Shown here piece after piece: positions 1-5,445 of a stretch of 5,445 nucleotides of DNA (its first letter is position 1; each line of letters begins with the position of its first letter). Origin of the DNA: Rhodoferax sp. (GTDB lineage Bacteria > Pseudomonadota > Gammaproteobacteria > Burkholderiales > Burkholderiaceae_C); NCBI GenBank assembly GCA_028711355.1, contig JAQTSL010000253.1, positions 1-5,445 of the forward strand. The letters are read 5' to 3'. Made by a program: the position numbers and the translations under genes. The notes under the pieces were generated by a model. The model did not search any database. It was not told the DNA's origin and saw only the letters and a program-made list of their open reading frames with translations.

Positions 1-994
1 GACCATTATCCGGAAAAGGCGCGTCGCGCTGTTGCGCTGTCAAGGCAGCGGGTTGGCCAACCCGAACGTTGTCGATCAGCGAACCGGCCATTTGCTGCAC
101 GACCCGCGCCAGACCCAACATGGCGACTGGGCTAACCAGGGTGATATGGTCCAAGCCCAGACCGTGCAGCCACTGCCGGAGATAGTTGGCATGCCAGGCG
201 AAGGTATGGACTGACTCCTTTTTAGGTTTGTCACTTTGACCGTAGCCAATCAGATCAGGGCAGAGCGCGCGCCGCCCTTGCGCTAACGCTTCTGCCAGAT
301 CCGTTCGCCAGGCGCAACACCAGGCGTCGGGGCCGTGCAGATAGACCAGCGCCTGCTCATTGCCGCCAACCTGCGTGTCCAGATAGTGCAGACGCAGGCC
401 ACTGAGCACGGGCAGGTCGTGTACCCAGCATGATGTGATAGCCAGCGCCGCCAGGTCAGAAAAACAGTGCTGCGGCGTGCGTAACGCGTCGTCGCGCAAG
501 GCAGCGCCAGTCAGTCGCCGCTGTTGCGCTTGCTGGCGACGTTGCTGACCAAAGAACCGTTGCAGCTCGTCAGCACAGGGCTGTTGCAGAACGCCAGCGC
601 GAAGCTGGGTGTGATGGTTGAGGGCTGGATGATCAAAAACGTCTAGCACTGAACCAGCCGCACCGCTCTTCGGATCGGATGCACCAAACACCACGCGGCG
701 CAGTCGCGCCTGCAACAGGGCACCGGCGCACATCACGCACGGCTCCAGCGTTACAAATAATTCGCAATCGGGCAGCCGGTAATTACCAAGGCGCTGCGCC
801 GCCCGCCGCAACGCCACCATTTCAGCGTGCGCGCTGGGGTCGTGCGTCTGGATCGGCTGGTTGCTCCCGTGGCTGATCAACTCACCCTGCCGTACCACCA
901 CCGCGCCGACCGGAACTTCTCCGGCGGACGCTGCCGCCTGCGCCTGCTCCAGCGCCAACTGCATCCAGTGTTCGTCCGTCAAACAGCTACCCAT
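1..994 (-). CDS. tadA: TadA-like tRNA adenosine deaminase fused to a haloalkane-dehalogenase-like alpha/beta-hydrolase domain (partial, runs off left edge)
   Basis: The N-terminal domain should deaminate adenosine-34 to inosine in the wobble position of tRNA-Arg(ACG), in the cytoplasm. It has the zinc-site motifs HAE (His56, catalytic Glu58) and PCVMC (Cys86, Cys89), at almost the same residue numbers as E. coli TadA, plus the family's EVPVGAV start. TadA is normally about 150-170 residues, but the frame stays open to the window edge at residue 331. After a Gln/Arg-rich linker (about 144-160) comes an alpha/beta-hydrolase region with LRTPxxxF (171-178), an oxyanion-type HG (220-221) and PDLIGYGQSDKP (246-257), all typical of class I haloalkane dehalogenases. 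The expected nucleophile elbow is absent: LVSPVAMLGL (286-295) replaces the family's VQDWGG-type sequence. The start is the ATG at 994, because an in-frame stop lies just upstream and AAAGG sits 6 nt before it. The deaminase call is firm. The second domain is probably non-catalytic, and its C-terminus is not visible. Confidence 0.9.
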   Translation of the reverse strand, partial: MGSCLTDEHWMQLALEQAQAAASAGEVPVGAVVVRQGELISHGSNQPIQTHDPSAHAEMVALRRAAQRLGNYRLPDCELFVTLEPCVMCAGALLQARLRRVVFGASDPKSGAAGSVLDVFDHPALNHHTQLRAGVLQQPCADELQRFFGQQRRQQAQQRRLTGAALRDDALRTPQHCFSDLAALAITSCWVHDLPVLSGLRLHYLDTQVGGNEQALVYLHGPDAWCCAWRTDLAEALAQGRRALCPDLIGYGQSDKPKKESVHTFAWHANYLRQWLHGLGLDHITLVSPVAMLGLARVVQQMAGSLIDNVRVGQPAALTAQQRDAPFPDNG

Positions 995-1000
995 CAACCG

Positions 1001-1005
1001 CCTTT
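1001..1005 (-). promoter_or_regulatory. Shine-Dalgarno site for tadA
   Basis: On the minus strand AAAGG lies 6 nt upstream of the ATG at 994. It directly follows an in-frame TAA (1006-1004), so it supports 994 as the true start and rules out N-terminal extension. Confidence 0.6.
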
Positions 1006-1019
1006 ACAACAAGCGCGGC

Positions 1020-1028
1020 ATGGTAGCA
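1020..1028 (-). promoter_or_regulatory. Candidate extended -10 promoter element for tadA
   Basis: The minus strand reads TGCTACCAT, matching the extended -10 pattern TGnTAnnnT with 4 of 6 bases of TATAAT. No convincing -35 box is present (GTCAGT at the expected spacing is poor), which suits an extended -10 promoter. Transcription would start near 1013, giving a leader of about 20 nt that contains the AAAGG site. This is a motif call only. Confidence 0.35.
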
Positions 1029-1030
1029 AA

Positions 1031-1039
1031 GTTCAGAAC
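1031..1039. promoter_or_regulatory. Small dyad GTTC-A-GAAC between the divergent promoters
   Basis: A perfect 4+1+4 inverted repeat, GTTCAGAAC, lies between the two candidate -10 boxes, next to the -35 positions of both promoters. A regulator binding here could affect both genes. A dyad this short is expected by chance fairly often, so the operator role is speculative. Confidence 0.15.
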
Positions 1040-1059
1040 GCCACTGACGGTGACTAGCT

Positions 1060-1065
1060 TATACT
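1060..1065 (+). promoter_or_regulatory. Candidate -10 box for the cyclase gene
   Basis: TATACT matches 5 of 6 bases of the sigma-70 -10 consensus and lies 29 bp before the ATG at 1095. No good -35 hexamer is seen 16-18 bp upstream, so the promoter may be weak or activator dependent. Initiation near 1072 would leave about 23 nt of leader before 1095 but only 8 nt before the alternative ATG at 1080, which favours 1095 as the start. Confidence 0.35.
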
Positions 1066-1094
1066 GCGCCGCAGTCTCTATGCAGGCTGCCACC

Positions 1095-2336
1095 ATGAAC
1101 CGTCTTGCCAATCAATTGCCGGTCGCCAACCCGGAATTCCCCGCCGACTGGTGTGACGAATTTGAGCGTGAACTGGTCAGCTCTGGCCTGCGCCGGGTCT
1201 GGATTGTGACCAACACCCTGCTGGTCATCGAAATCATTTTGTTGCTGCTCGACGCTTGGCGCAGCCATCTTTTTTCTGCTGGCCTGGATGCGCTGACGCT
1301 CTGGCGTTTGGCAGCACTGGTGTTTCTGGCCAGCTACCGCTTGCTGCTGGTACAAGTCGGTCAACCAGCGCTGCGGCTGCGCTACTTTCTGTCGATGGGA
1401 ATGGTGTTTAGTTGCTGGTCCAGCGCGGTGCTGGCAGGTGTGACTGGCGACCTTTCGACCTATGCGATCGGTCTGCTAGGGGTGGCAGCGGCGTGCCCGC
1501 TGCCAGGGCGCTTTAACACCTCGCTGTTTATGGTGTCGGCGGCAGCGCTGATCGGTTGGCTTTGGTTTGCCTTTCCCGAGGCCGGGCCGCACTGGAGCAG
1601 CAATATCGTGGCCGCCTGCGTGATTGGCATCGTGATCGAAAAATTCACGTTTCGTGCGGCGCTGCGTGAATTCACGCACCGCAAAGGGATCGACCGCCAG
1701 CGCGAACGCGCTGATACGCTGCTTTACAACGTGTTCCCCGAATCAGTGGCGACGTCGCTGAAAGATGGCAAGCGTTCGGTCGCGTTGCACGGCGAGGTCA
1801 CCATCCTGTTTGCCGATATCGTTGGCTTCACCCAGTTGTCCACCCGCTTGTTACCAACCCAGTTGCTAGCGGTTTTGGAAGATATATTTGGCAAGTTCGA
1901 CCAATTGGCGCAAACCCATGGCGTCGAAAAAATCAAGACCATTGGTGACGCCTATATGGCGATCTGTGGTGCGCCGGTAGCGACTGACCACCAGGTGGAA
2001 CGCATGGCCGATTTCGCGCTGGCGATCGTTCAAGAGTGCAAAACATTGTCGGCACATACTGGTTTTGAACTGGCGGTACGCGTCGGCATCCACACCGGCC
2101 CGGTGATTGCCGGTGTGATTGGCAGCTCTCGACTGTGTTATGACCTGTGGGGCGATTCAGTCAACACCGCGCAACGGATCGAATCACAAGGGCAACCCAA
2201 CGCCATCGGCGTCAGTGAACCGGTCTATTTCAAACTGCGCGATCAATTTGATCTGGAAGACCGTGGTCTGGTTAACCTCAAGGGCAAAGGACCCACCCGT
2301 TCTTACGTGCTCAAAGGCCGTCGCAGCGCTGCCTGA
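1095..2336 (+). CDS. Membrane-bound class III adenylate cyclase, six predicted TM helices
   Basis: This 413-residue inner-membrane protein should convert ATP to cAMP as a homodimer. After a short polar N-terminus come about six hydrophobic segments (roughly 36-53, 69-88, 97-115, 122-137, 143-160, 168-183). A basic linker helix (about 187-226) follows, containing RADTLLYNVFPESVATSLK, a type common just before such catalytic domains. The cyclase domain spans about 229-407: FADIVGF with metal ligand Asp241, KTIGDAY with Asp285, GIHTGP (331-336), and WGDSVNTAQR with Asn357 and transition-state Arg361. Lys281 and Asp350 sit at the base-selecting positions where guanylate cyclases carry Glu and Cys, so ATP is the likely substrate. 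The frame is open back to 861, but that part overlaps tadA antisense and lacks cyclase-like sequence. ATG 1095 has AGG 8 nt upstream, whereas ATG 1080 has no ribosome site. The gene opposes its neighbours and stands alone. The signal sensed by the membrane part is unknown. Confidence 0.93.
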   Translation: MNRLANQLPVANPEFPADWCDEFERELVSSGLRRVWIVTNTLLVIEIILLLLDAWRSHLFSAGLDALTLWRLAALVFLASYRLLLVQVGQPALRLRYFLSMGMVFSCWSSAVLAGVTGDLSTYAIGLLGVAAACPLPGRFNTSLFMVSAAALIGWLWFAFPEAGPHWSSNIVAACVIGIVIEKFTFRAALREFTHRKGIDRQRERADTLLYNVFPESVATSLKDGKRSVALHGEVTILFADIVGFTQLSTRLLPTQLLAVLEDIFGKFDQLAQTHGVEKIKTIGDAYMAICGAPVATDHQVERMADFALAIVQECKTLSAHTGFELAVRVGIHTGPVIAGVIGSSRLCYDLWGDSVNTAQRIESQGQPNAIGVSEPVYFKLRDQFDLEDRGLVNLKGKGPTRSYVLKGRRSAA

Positions 2337-2359
2337 AACACCCATCTCACCCCTTGCCG

Positions 2360-2372
2360 CGCAGTAGCTGCG
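2360..2372. terminator. Small hairpin in the convergent cyclase/guaA spacer
   Basis: CGCAG-TAG-CTGCG forms a 5-bp GC-rich stem with a 3-nt loop, 23 bp after the cyclase stop and about 90 bp after the guaA stop on the other strand. Its position suits a bidirectional end-of-transcript structure. No T-tract follows on either strand, so it is not a standard intrinsic terminator. The rest of the 126-bp spacer (2337-2462) shows nothing else convincing. Confidence 0.25.
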
Positions 2373-2462
2373 GCAGCACCGAAAACGCATCGGGTTGCCT
2401 GTACATATGTTTGTTTAGTACCGTAATAACCGCTTTGGGGATTTGACCCGGTTCTACTCAAA

Positions 2463-4106
2463 TCACTCCCACTCAATCGTCGCCGGTGGCTTGCTTGACA
2501 CGTCGTAGGTGACGCGGTTGATGCCGCGCACTTCGTTGATGATGCGGCTGGAAACTTTTTTGAGCAGCGCGTACGGCAGCTCGGCCCAATCTGCCGTCAT
2601 AAAGTCGCTGGTCTGCACCGCGCGCAACGCCACCACGTAGTCGTAGGTGCGGCCGTCGCCCATCACGCCGACACTTTTGACCGGCAAGAAAACTGTAAAA
2701 GCCTGGCTGGTGAGCTCGTACCAGGTCTTGCCACTGGCTTCATCGACAAAGTTTTGCAGCTCTTGCATGAAGATGTCGTCGGCGCGGCGTAGCAAGTCAG
2801 CGTATTCCTTTTTGACTTCACCCAAGATGCGCACGCCCAAGCCCGGACCAGGAAACGGGTGGCGATAGACCATGTGATACGGCAGGCCAAGCGCCACACC
2901 CAGTTCACGCACCTCGTCCTTGAATAGTTCGCGCAACGGCTCCAGCAGTTTCAGACCGAGCTGTTCAGGCAAGCCGCCGACGTTGTGGTGGCTTTTGATG
3001 ACCACGGCCTTTTTGTTGTTGGCGCCGCCCGACTCGATCACGTCCGGGTAAATGGTACCCTGCGCCAGCCACGTTGCACCTTTGCTGGCAGGGCTACCAT
3101 CCGCTACGTCAATTGAAGCATTCGTCGCTTTCAGTGCAAGCGCTTGCGCCTTAAACACCTCAACAAATTCGCGGCCAATGATCTTGCGCTTGGCCTCCGG
3201 GTCGGTCACGCCGGCAAGCTGCCCCAGAAACTGTTCTGCGGCATCGACCCGGATCACCTTGGCGTGCAGTTTGCCGGCAAACATCTCCATCACCAGATCG
3301 CCCTCATGCAAACGCAGCAAGCCGTGATCGACAAACACACAGGTAAGCTGATCGCCGATGGCACGGTGGATCAGCGCTGCGGCCACCGATGAATCCACAC
3401 CGCCTGACAAGCCCAGAATGACCTCTTCGTCGCCCACCTGAGCGCGAATTCTTTCCACCGCCTCGGTAATGTAGTCGCCCATGATCCAGTCGGCGCGGGT
3501 GGCGCAGATATCGAGCACAAAGCGTTCCAGAATCGCGGCGCCGCGCTTGGTGTGCGTCACCTCTGGGTGAAACTGCACGCCATAAAAGTGCCGTGCCTCG
3601 TCGGCCATGCCGGCCATCGGGCAACTGTCGGTACTGGCCATCAGCTTGAAACCCGGTGGCAGCGCGGTCACTTTGTCGCCGTGGCTCATCCAGACCTGTA
3701 ACATACCGTGCCCCTCGGGCGTGGTGAAGTCCTGGATACCGTTAAGCAACGCCGTATGGCCGTGCGCCCGCACGTTAGCGTGGCCAAATTCGCGCTGGTG
3801 CCCGCTGGTGACGACACCGCCCAACTGATGCGCCATGGCCTGCATACCGTAGCAGATACCGAGCACCGGCAGGCCCAGTTCAAACACCGCTTGCGGCGCT
3901 TTGTCGGTGCTGTCTTCATAAACGCTGGCGTGGCTGCCCGAAAGGATGACACCCCGCAGTTTGCCGTCACGCGCATAAGCGCGCACCCAGTCGTTGCTGA
4001 CATCGCACGGGTGCACCTCGCAAAAAACGTGAGCTTCGCGGATACGCCGCGCAATCAGTTGGGTGACCTGCGAGCCAAAGTCAAGGATGAGAATTTTTTG
4101 ATGCAT
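2463..4106 (-). CDS. guaA: GMP synthase (glutamine-hydrolysing)
   Basis: GuaA makes GMP from XMP, ATP and glutamine in the cytoplasm, the last step of guanine nucleotide synthesis. The 547-residue protein is complete. The class I glutaminase domain (about 4-205) has the triad Cys85 (GICYGMQ), His180 and Glu182 (FHPEVTHT). The ATP-pyrophosphatase domain has its P-loop SGGVDSS at 234-240. The dimerisation domain ends in KPPATIEWE, the normal family terminus. It is about 22 residues longer than E. coli GuaA, mainly from an extra Ala/Ser/Lys-rich stretch at about 324-344 just before WLAQGTIYPDVIES, plus a smaller one near 453-463. The first glutaminase loop reads SGSHAS where E. coli has SGGPES; I recall this as usual in Burkholderiales. 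The ATG at 4106 is chosen because MHQKILILDFGSQ is the family start and GGA lies 8 nt upstream. The frame stays open to 4295 only because the spacer repeats contain no stop. It lies downstream of guaB, probably in one operon. Confidence 0.98.
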   Translation of the reverse strand: MHQKILILDFGSQVTQLIARRIREAHVFCEVHPCDVSNDWVRAYARDGKLRGVILSGSHASVYEDSTDKAPQAVFELGLPVLGICYGMQAMAHQLGGVVTSGHQREFGHANVRAHGHTALLNGIQDFTTPEGHGMLQVWMSHGDKVTALPPGFKLMASTDSCPMAGMADEARHFYGVQFHPEVTHTKRGAAILERFVLDICATRADWIMGDYITEAVERIRAQVGDEEVILGLSGGVDSSVAAALIHRAIGDQLTCVFVDHGLLRLHEGDLVMEMFAGKLHAKVIRVDAAEQFLGQLAGVTDPEAKRKIIGREFVEVFKAQALALKATNASIDVADGSPASKGATWLAQGTIYPDVIESGGANNKKAVVIKSHHNVGGLPEQLGLKLLEPLRELFKDEVRELGVALGLPYHMVYRHPFPGPGLGVRILGEVKKEYADLLRRADDIFMQELQNFVDEASGKTWYELTSQAFTVFLPVKSVGVMGDGRTYDYVVALRAVQTSDFMTADWAELPYALLKKVSSRIINEVRGINRVTYDVSSKPPATIEWE

Positions 4107-4143
4107 GAAAAGTATCCGTTCAGAGAATCTGCCTTTAGCCAGA

Positions 4144-4180
4144 AACACCGCGGAACCGGCTTTGCCGGGCCGCTGGTGTT
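4144..4180. repeat. Long imperfect palindrome (REP-like) upstream of guaA
   Basis: AACACCGCGG (4144-4153) pairs with CCGC-t-GGTGTT (4170-4180) with one bulged T at 4174. An internal hairpin CCGGC-ttt-GCCGG (4156-4168) continues the stem after a small asymmetric internal loop. In total about 15 base pairs form in 37 nt. It lies 38-74 nt upstream of the guaA start within the presumed guaBA transcript. From memory, similar GGCAAAGCCGG-bearing palindromes recur in Comamonadaceae genomes, so this is probably one copy of a dispersed repeat; copy number cannot be tested here. Confidence 0.7.
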
Positions 4181-4209
4181 GCCCCCTGCAAGGGGCTGAG
4201 GCCAGCGGC
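4169..4209. repeat. Inverted repeat GCCGCTGG/CCAGCGGC enclosing a second hairpin
   Basis: GCCGCTGG (4169-4176) is a perfect 8-bp inverted repeat of CCAGCGGC (4202-4209). Between them lies CCCCT-gca-AGGGG (4183-4195), a compact 5-bp hairpin. The left arm overlaps the right arm of the 4144-4180 palindrome, so the two stems cannot form at once in the same RNA molecule. Confidence 0.7.
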
Positions 4210-4235
4210 TCCAAACCTGGCTGCGCAGGTTTGGA
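4210..4235. repeat. Perfect 10-bp inverted repeat in the guaB-guaA spacer
   Basis: TCCAAACCTG (4210-4219) and CAGGTTTGGA (4226-4235) are perfect inverted copies separated by 6 nt. The stem directly abuts the 4169-4209 repeat, so the three structures form one continuous block of palindromes. On the minus strand no T-tract follows, so it is not a simple intrinsic terminator. It could protect the guaB mRNA 3' end or be part of the mobile repeat unit. Confidence 0.7.
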
Positions 4236-4277
4236 CTGACCGAAGAGCCCCATTTTTGATGGCTGGCATGTTAAGCG

Positions 4278-4293
4278 GCCACACGCAGTGGGC
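4278..4293 (-). terminator. Weak hairpin just after guaB
   Basis: On the minus strand GCCCAC-tgc-GTG-t-GGC can form a 6-bp stem with one bulge, starting 18 nt after the guaB stop codon. Only a very short T-containing stretch (CTTAAC) follows, so efficient termination is doubtful. This would be expected if guaB and guaA are cotranscribed. Confidence 0.2.
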
Positions 4294-4310
4294 AAGCCGG
4301 GGGGGCGAGC

Positions 4311-5445
4311 CTATTCAGCGCGGTAGTTTGGTGCCTCTTTGGTGATCTGCACGTCGTGCACATGGCTTTCGCGGATGCCAGCGGTGGTGATCTCAACAAA
4401 TTCGGCGCGCTCTTGCATCTCAGGGATGCTGGCGCAACCGCAGTAGCCCATGGCGGCGCGCAGGCCACCGGCCATCTGAAAGATGATGGCAACCATGGAA
4501 CCCTTGTACGGCACCCGGCCCTCAATGCCCTCGGGCACCAGTTTGTCGGCGTTCGGGTTGGCACCGCTTGATTCCTGAAAGTAACGGTCGGCACTGCCTT
4601 GCTGCATGGCACCAATCGAGCCCATACCGCGATAGGTCTTGTAGCTGCGGCCCTGGAACAAAATCACCTCGCCCGGTGCTTCTTCGGTGCCGGCAAACAT
4701 GCTGCCCATCATCACCGTACCAGCGCCCGCGGCAATGGCCTTGGCAATGTCGCCGCTGTAGCGCACGCCACCATCGGCAATCAGCGGCACGCCGCTGCCT
4801 TTAAGTGCCTGTGCCACGCTGTCGATCGCCATGATCTGTGGCACACCGACGCCAGCGACGATACGCGTGGTGCAGATAGAGCCCGGGCCAATGCCGACCT
4901 TGACCGCGTCAGCGCCCGCCTTGACCAACGCCAGCGCTGCCGCGCCAGTGGCAATGTTGCCGCCAATCACCTGCACCTGCGGAAAATTCTGCTTGACCCA
5001 GCGCACCCGCTCGATGACGCCCTTGCTGTGGCCGTGCGCGGTGTCCACCACGATCGCATCGACACCGGCTTTGGCCAACAACTCCACGCGCTCTTCGGTA
5101 CCCTCCCCCACGCCCACCGCTGCGGCCACGCGCAACTTGCCTTGGGCGTCCCGCGCGGCGTTGGGAAAGCTGGTCTGTTTGGTGATGTCTTTCACCGTGA
5201 TCAGGCCCTTGAGTTCAAACGCGTCGTTGACCACCAGCAGCCGTTCGATCTTGTGCTGATTGAGCAGCACCTTGGCTTGCGCCAGCGTGGTGCCGTCGGG
5301 TACCGTCACCAGGCGCTCACGCGGCGTCATGATCAGGCGCACCGGTAGCTCCAGCCGGGTTTCAAAGCGCAAATCGCGCCCAGTCACCAGACCGGCCACC
5401 TTGCCGCCGTCGATCACCGGAAAGTCCGACACACCGAGCTGCTCA
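4311..5445 (-). CDS. guaB: Inosine-5'-monophosphate dehydrogenase (partial, N-terminus beyond right edge)
   Basis: GuaB oxidises IMP to XMP with NAD+, the committed step toward guanine nucleotides, as a cytoplasmic tetramer. The window holds the last 377 residues. Against the usual length of about 488, roughly 110 N-terminal residues, including the true start, lie outside. Visible in order (residue 1 is the first complete codon at the edge): the end of one CBS domain, a second CBS domain (about 34-89), then the rest of the catalytic barrel with DTAHGHS, GGNIATG and the catalytic loop GPGSICTTR (Cys191). The phosphate-binding DGGVRYSGD, SYKTYRGMGS and the flap Arg-Tyr dyad in DRYFQ (287-288) follow. 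The C-terminus ESHVHDVQITKEAPNYRAE matches the family ending. All catalytic residues in view are intact. Internal GTG codons near the edge lie inside a CBS domain and are not starts. guaA follows on the same strand after a repeat-rich spacer of about 200 bp. Confidence 0.97.
   Translation of the reverse strand, partial: EQLGVSDFPVIDGGKVAGLVTGRDLRFETRLELPVRLIMTPRERLVTVPDGTTLAQAKVLLNQHKIERLLVVNDAFELKGLITVKDITKQTSFPNAARDAQGKLRVAAAVGVGEGTEERVELLAKAGVDAIVVDTAHGHSKGVIERVRWVKQNFPQVQVIGGNIATGAAALALVKAGADAVKVGIGPGSICTTRIVAGVGVPQIMAIDSVAQALKGSGVPLIADGGVRYSGDIAKAIAAGAGTVMMGSMFAGTEEAPGEVILFQGRSYKTYRGMGSIGAMQQGSADRYFQESSGANPNADKLVPEGIEGRVPYKGSMVAIIFQMAGGLRAAMGYCGCASIPEMQERAEFVEITTAGIRESHVHDVQITKEAPNYRAE

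Noticed and set aside
100..150. Frameshift or sequencing error as the cause of the missing nucleophile in the fused hydrolase domain
   Set aside because: The frame is continuous, and recognisable landmarks occur on both sides in the same frame, so an in-frame change fits better.
1004..1021. A five-codon minus-strand frame (MPRLL then stop) ahead of tadA, considered as a leader peptide
   Set aside because: It is too short, has no ribosome site of its own, and its ATG overlaps the candidate -10 box, so it is probably not transcribed.
861..1094. N-terminal extension of the cyclase from the ATG at 861, or starts at 1020 and 1080
   Set aside because: The extension overlaps tadA antisense, is Cys/Ala/Thr rich without membrane or cyclase character, and would place the likely promoter inside the gene. 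ATG 1080 has no ribosome site.
1815..2183. Guanylate rather than adenylate cyclase activity, suggested by the purine-gene neighbourhood
   Set aside because: The base-selecting positions are Lys281 and Asp350, the adenylate type, not the Glu/Cys of guanylate cyclases.
2403..2410. Palindrome ACATATGT in the convergent spacer
   Set aside because: An isolated 8-bp palindrome with no nearby promoter or repeated copy; chance is sufficient.
3708..4199. A 163-residue open frame on the plus strand opposite guaA and the repeat block
   Set aside because: It is antisense to guaA, has no recognisable domain, and its last part is only the translated palindrome element.
4299..4305. Run of seven G just after the guaB stop, considered as a slippage or phase-variation site
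   Set aside because: It lies outside both coding regions and away from any promoter motif, so length change would have no evident effect.
4599..5348. A 249-residue open frame on the plus strand, His/Ala/Arg rich
   Set aside because: It lies wholly antisense to the strongly supported guaB gene. Its composition is typical of a GC-rich codon-bias shadow, and no family is recognisable.

Overview
The window looks like chromosomal DNA of a betaproteobacterium, most likely order Burkholderiales and probably family Comamonadaceae (Rhodoferax/Polaromonas-like). This rests on remembered protein similarity, not on a search. GuaA and GuaB read like Burkholderiales orthologues, base composition is moderately GC-rich, and the guaB-guaA spacer carries a GC-rich multi-palindrome element of the kind dispersed through such genomes. 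No tRNA, rRNA, CRISPR array or insertion sequence is visible.

Layout, left to right. (1) Positions 1-994, minus strand: the first 331 residues of a fusion protein running off the left edge. A complete TadA-type tRNA adenosine deaminase (about residues 1-155) is joined by a Gln/Arg-rich linker to an alpha/beta-hydrolase domain resembling haloalkane dehalogenases. That second domain lacks the nucleophile elbow and seems to have lost about 50 residues around the start of the cap. (2) Positions 995-1094: a 100-bp divergent control region with two back-to-back promoter candidates. (3) Positions 1095-2336, plus strand: a membrane class III adenylate cyclase with about six transmembrane helices and all catalytic residues. 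(4) Positions 2337-2462: a short convergent spacer with a small hairpin. (5) Positions 2463-4106, minus strand: complete guaA (GMP synthase). (6) Positions 4107-4310: a 204-bp spacer with a nested, partly mutually exclusive set of inverted repeats. (7) Positions 4311-5445, minus strand: the C-terminal three quarters of guaB (IMP dehydrogenase), running off the right edge.

guaB and guaA are co-directional and catalyse consecutive steps, IMP to XMP to GMP, so they probably form one operon interrupted by the repeat element. tadA is on the same strand beyond guaA but is separated from it by the oppositely oriented cyclase gene, which needs its own promoter. The two most unusual signals are the TadA fusion to an apparently inactive dehalogenase-like domain and the palindrome cluster between guaB and guaA. 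The rest is core metabolism plus one signalling enzyme.
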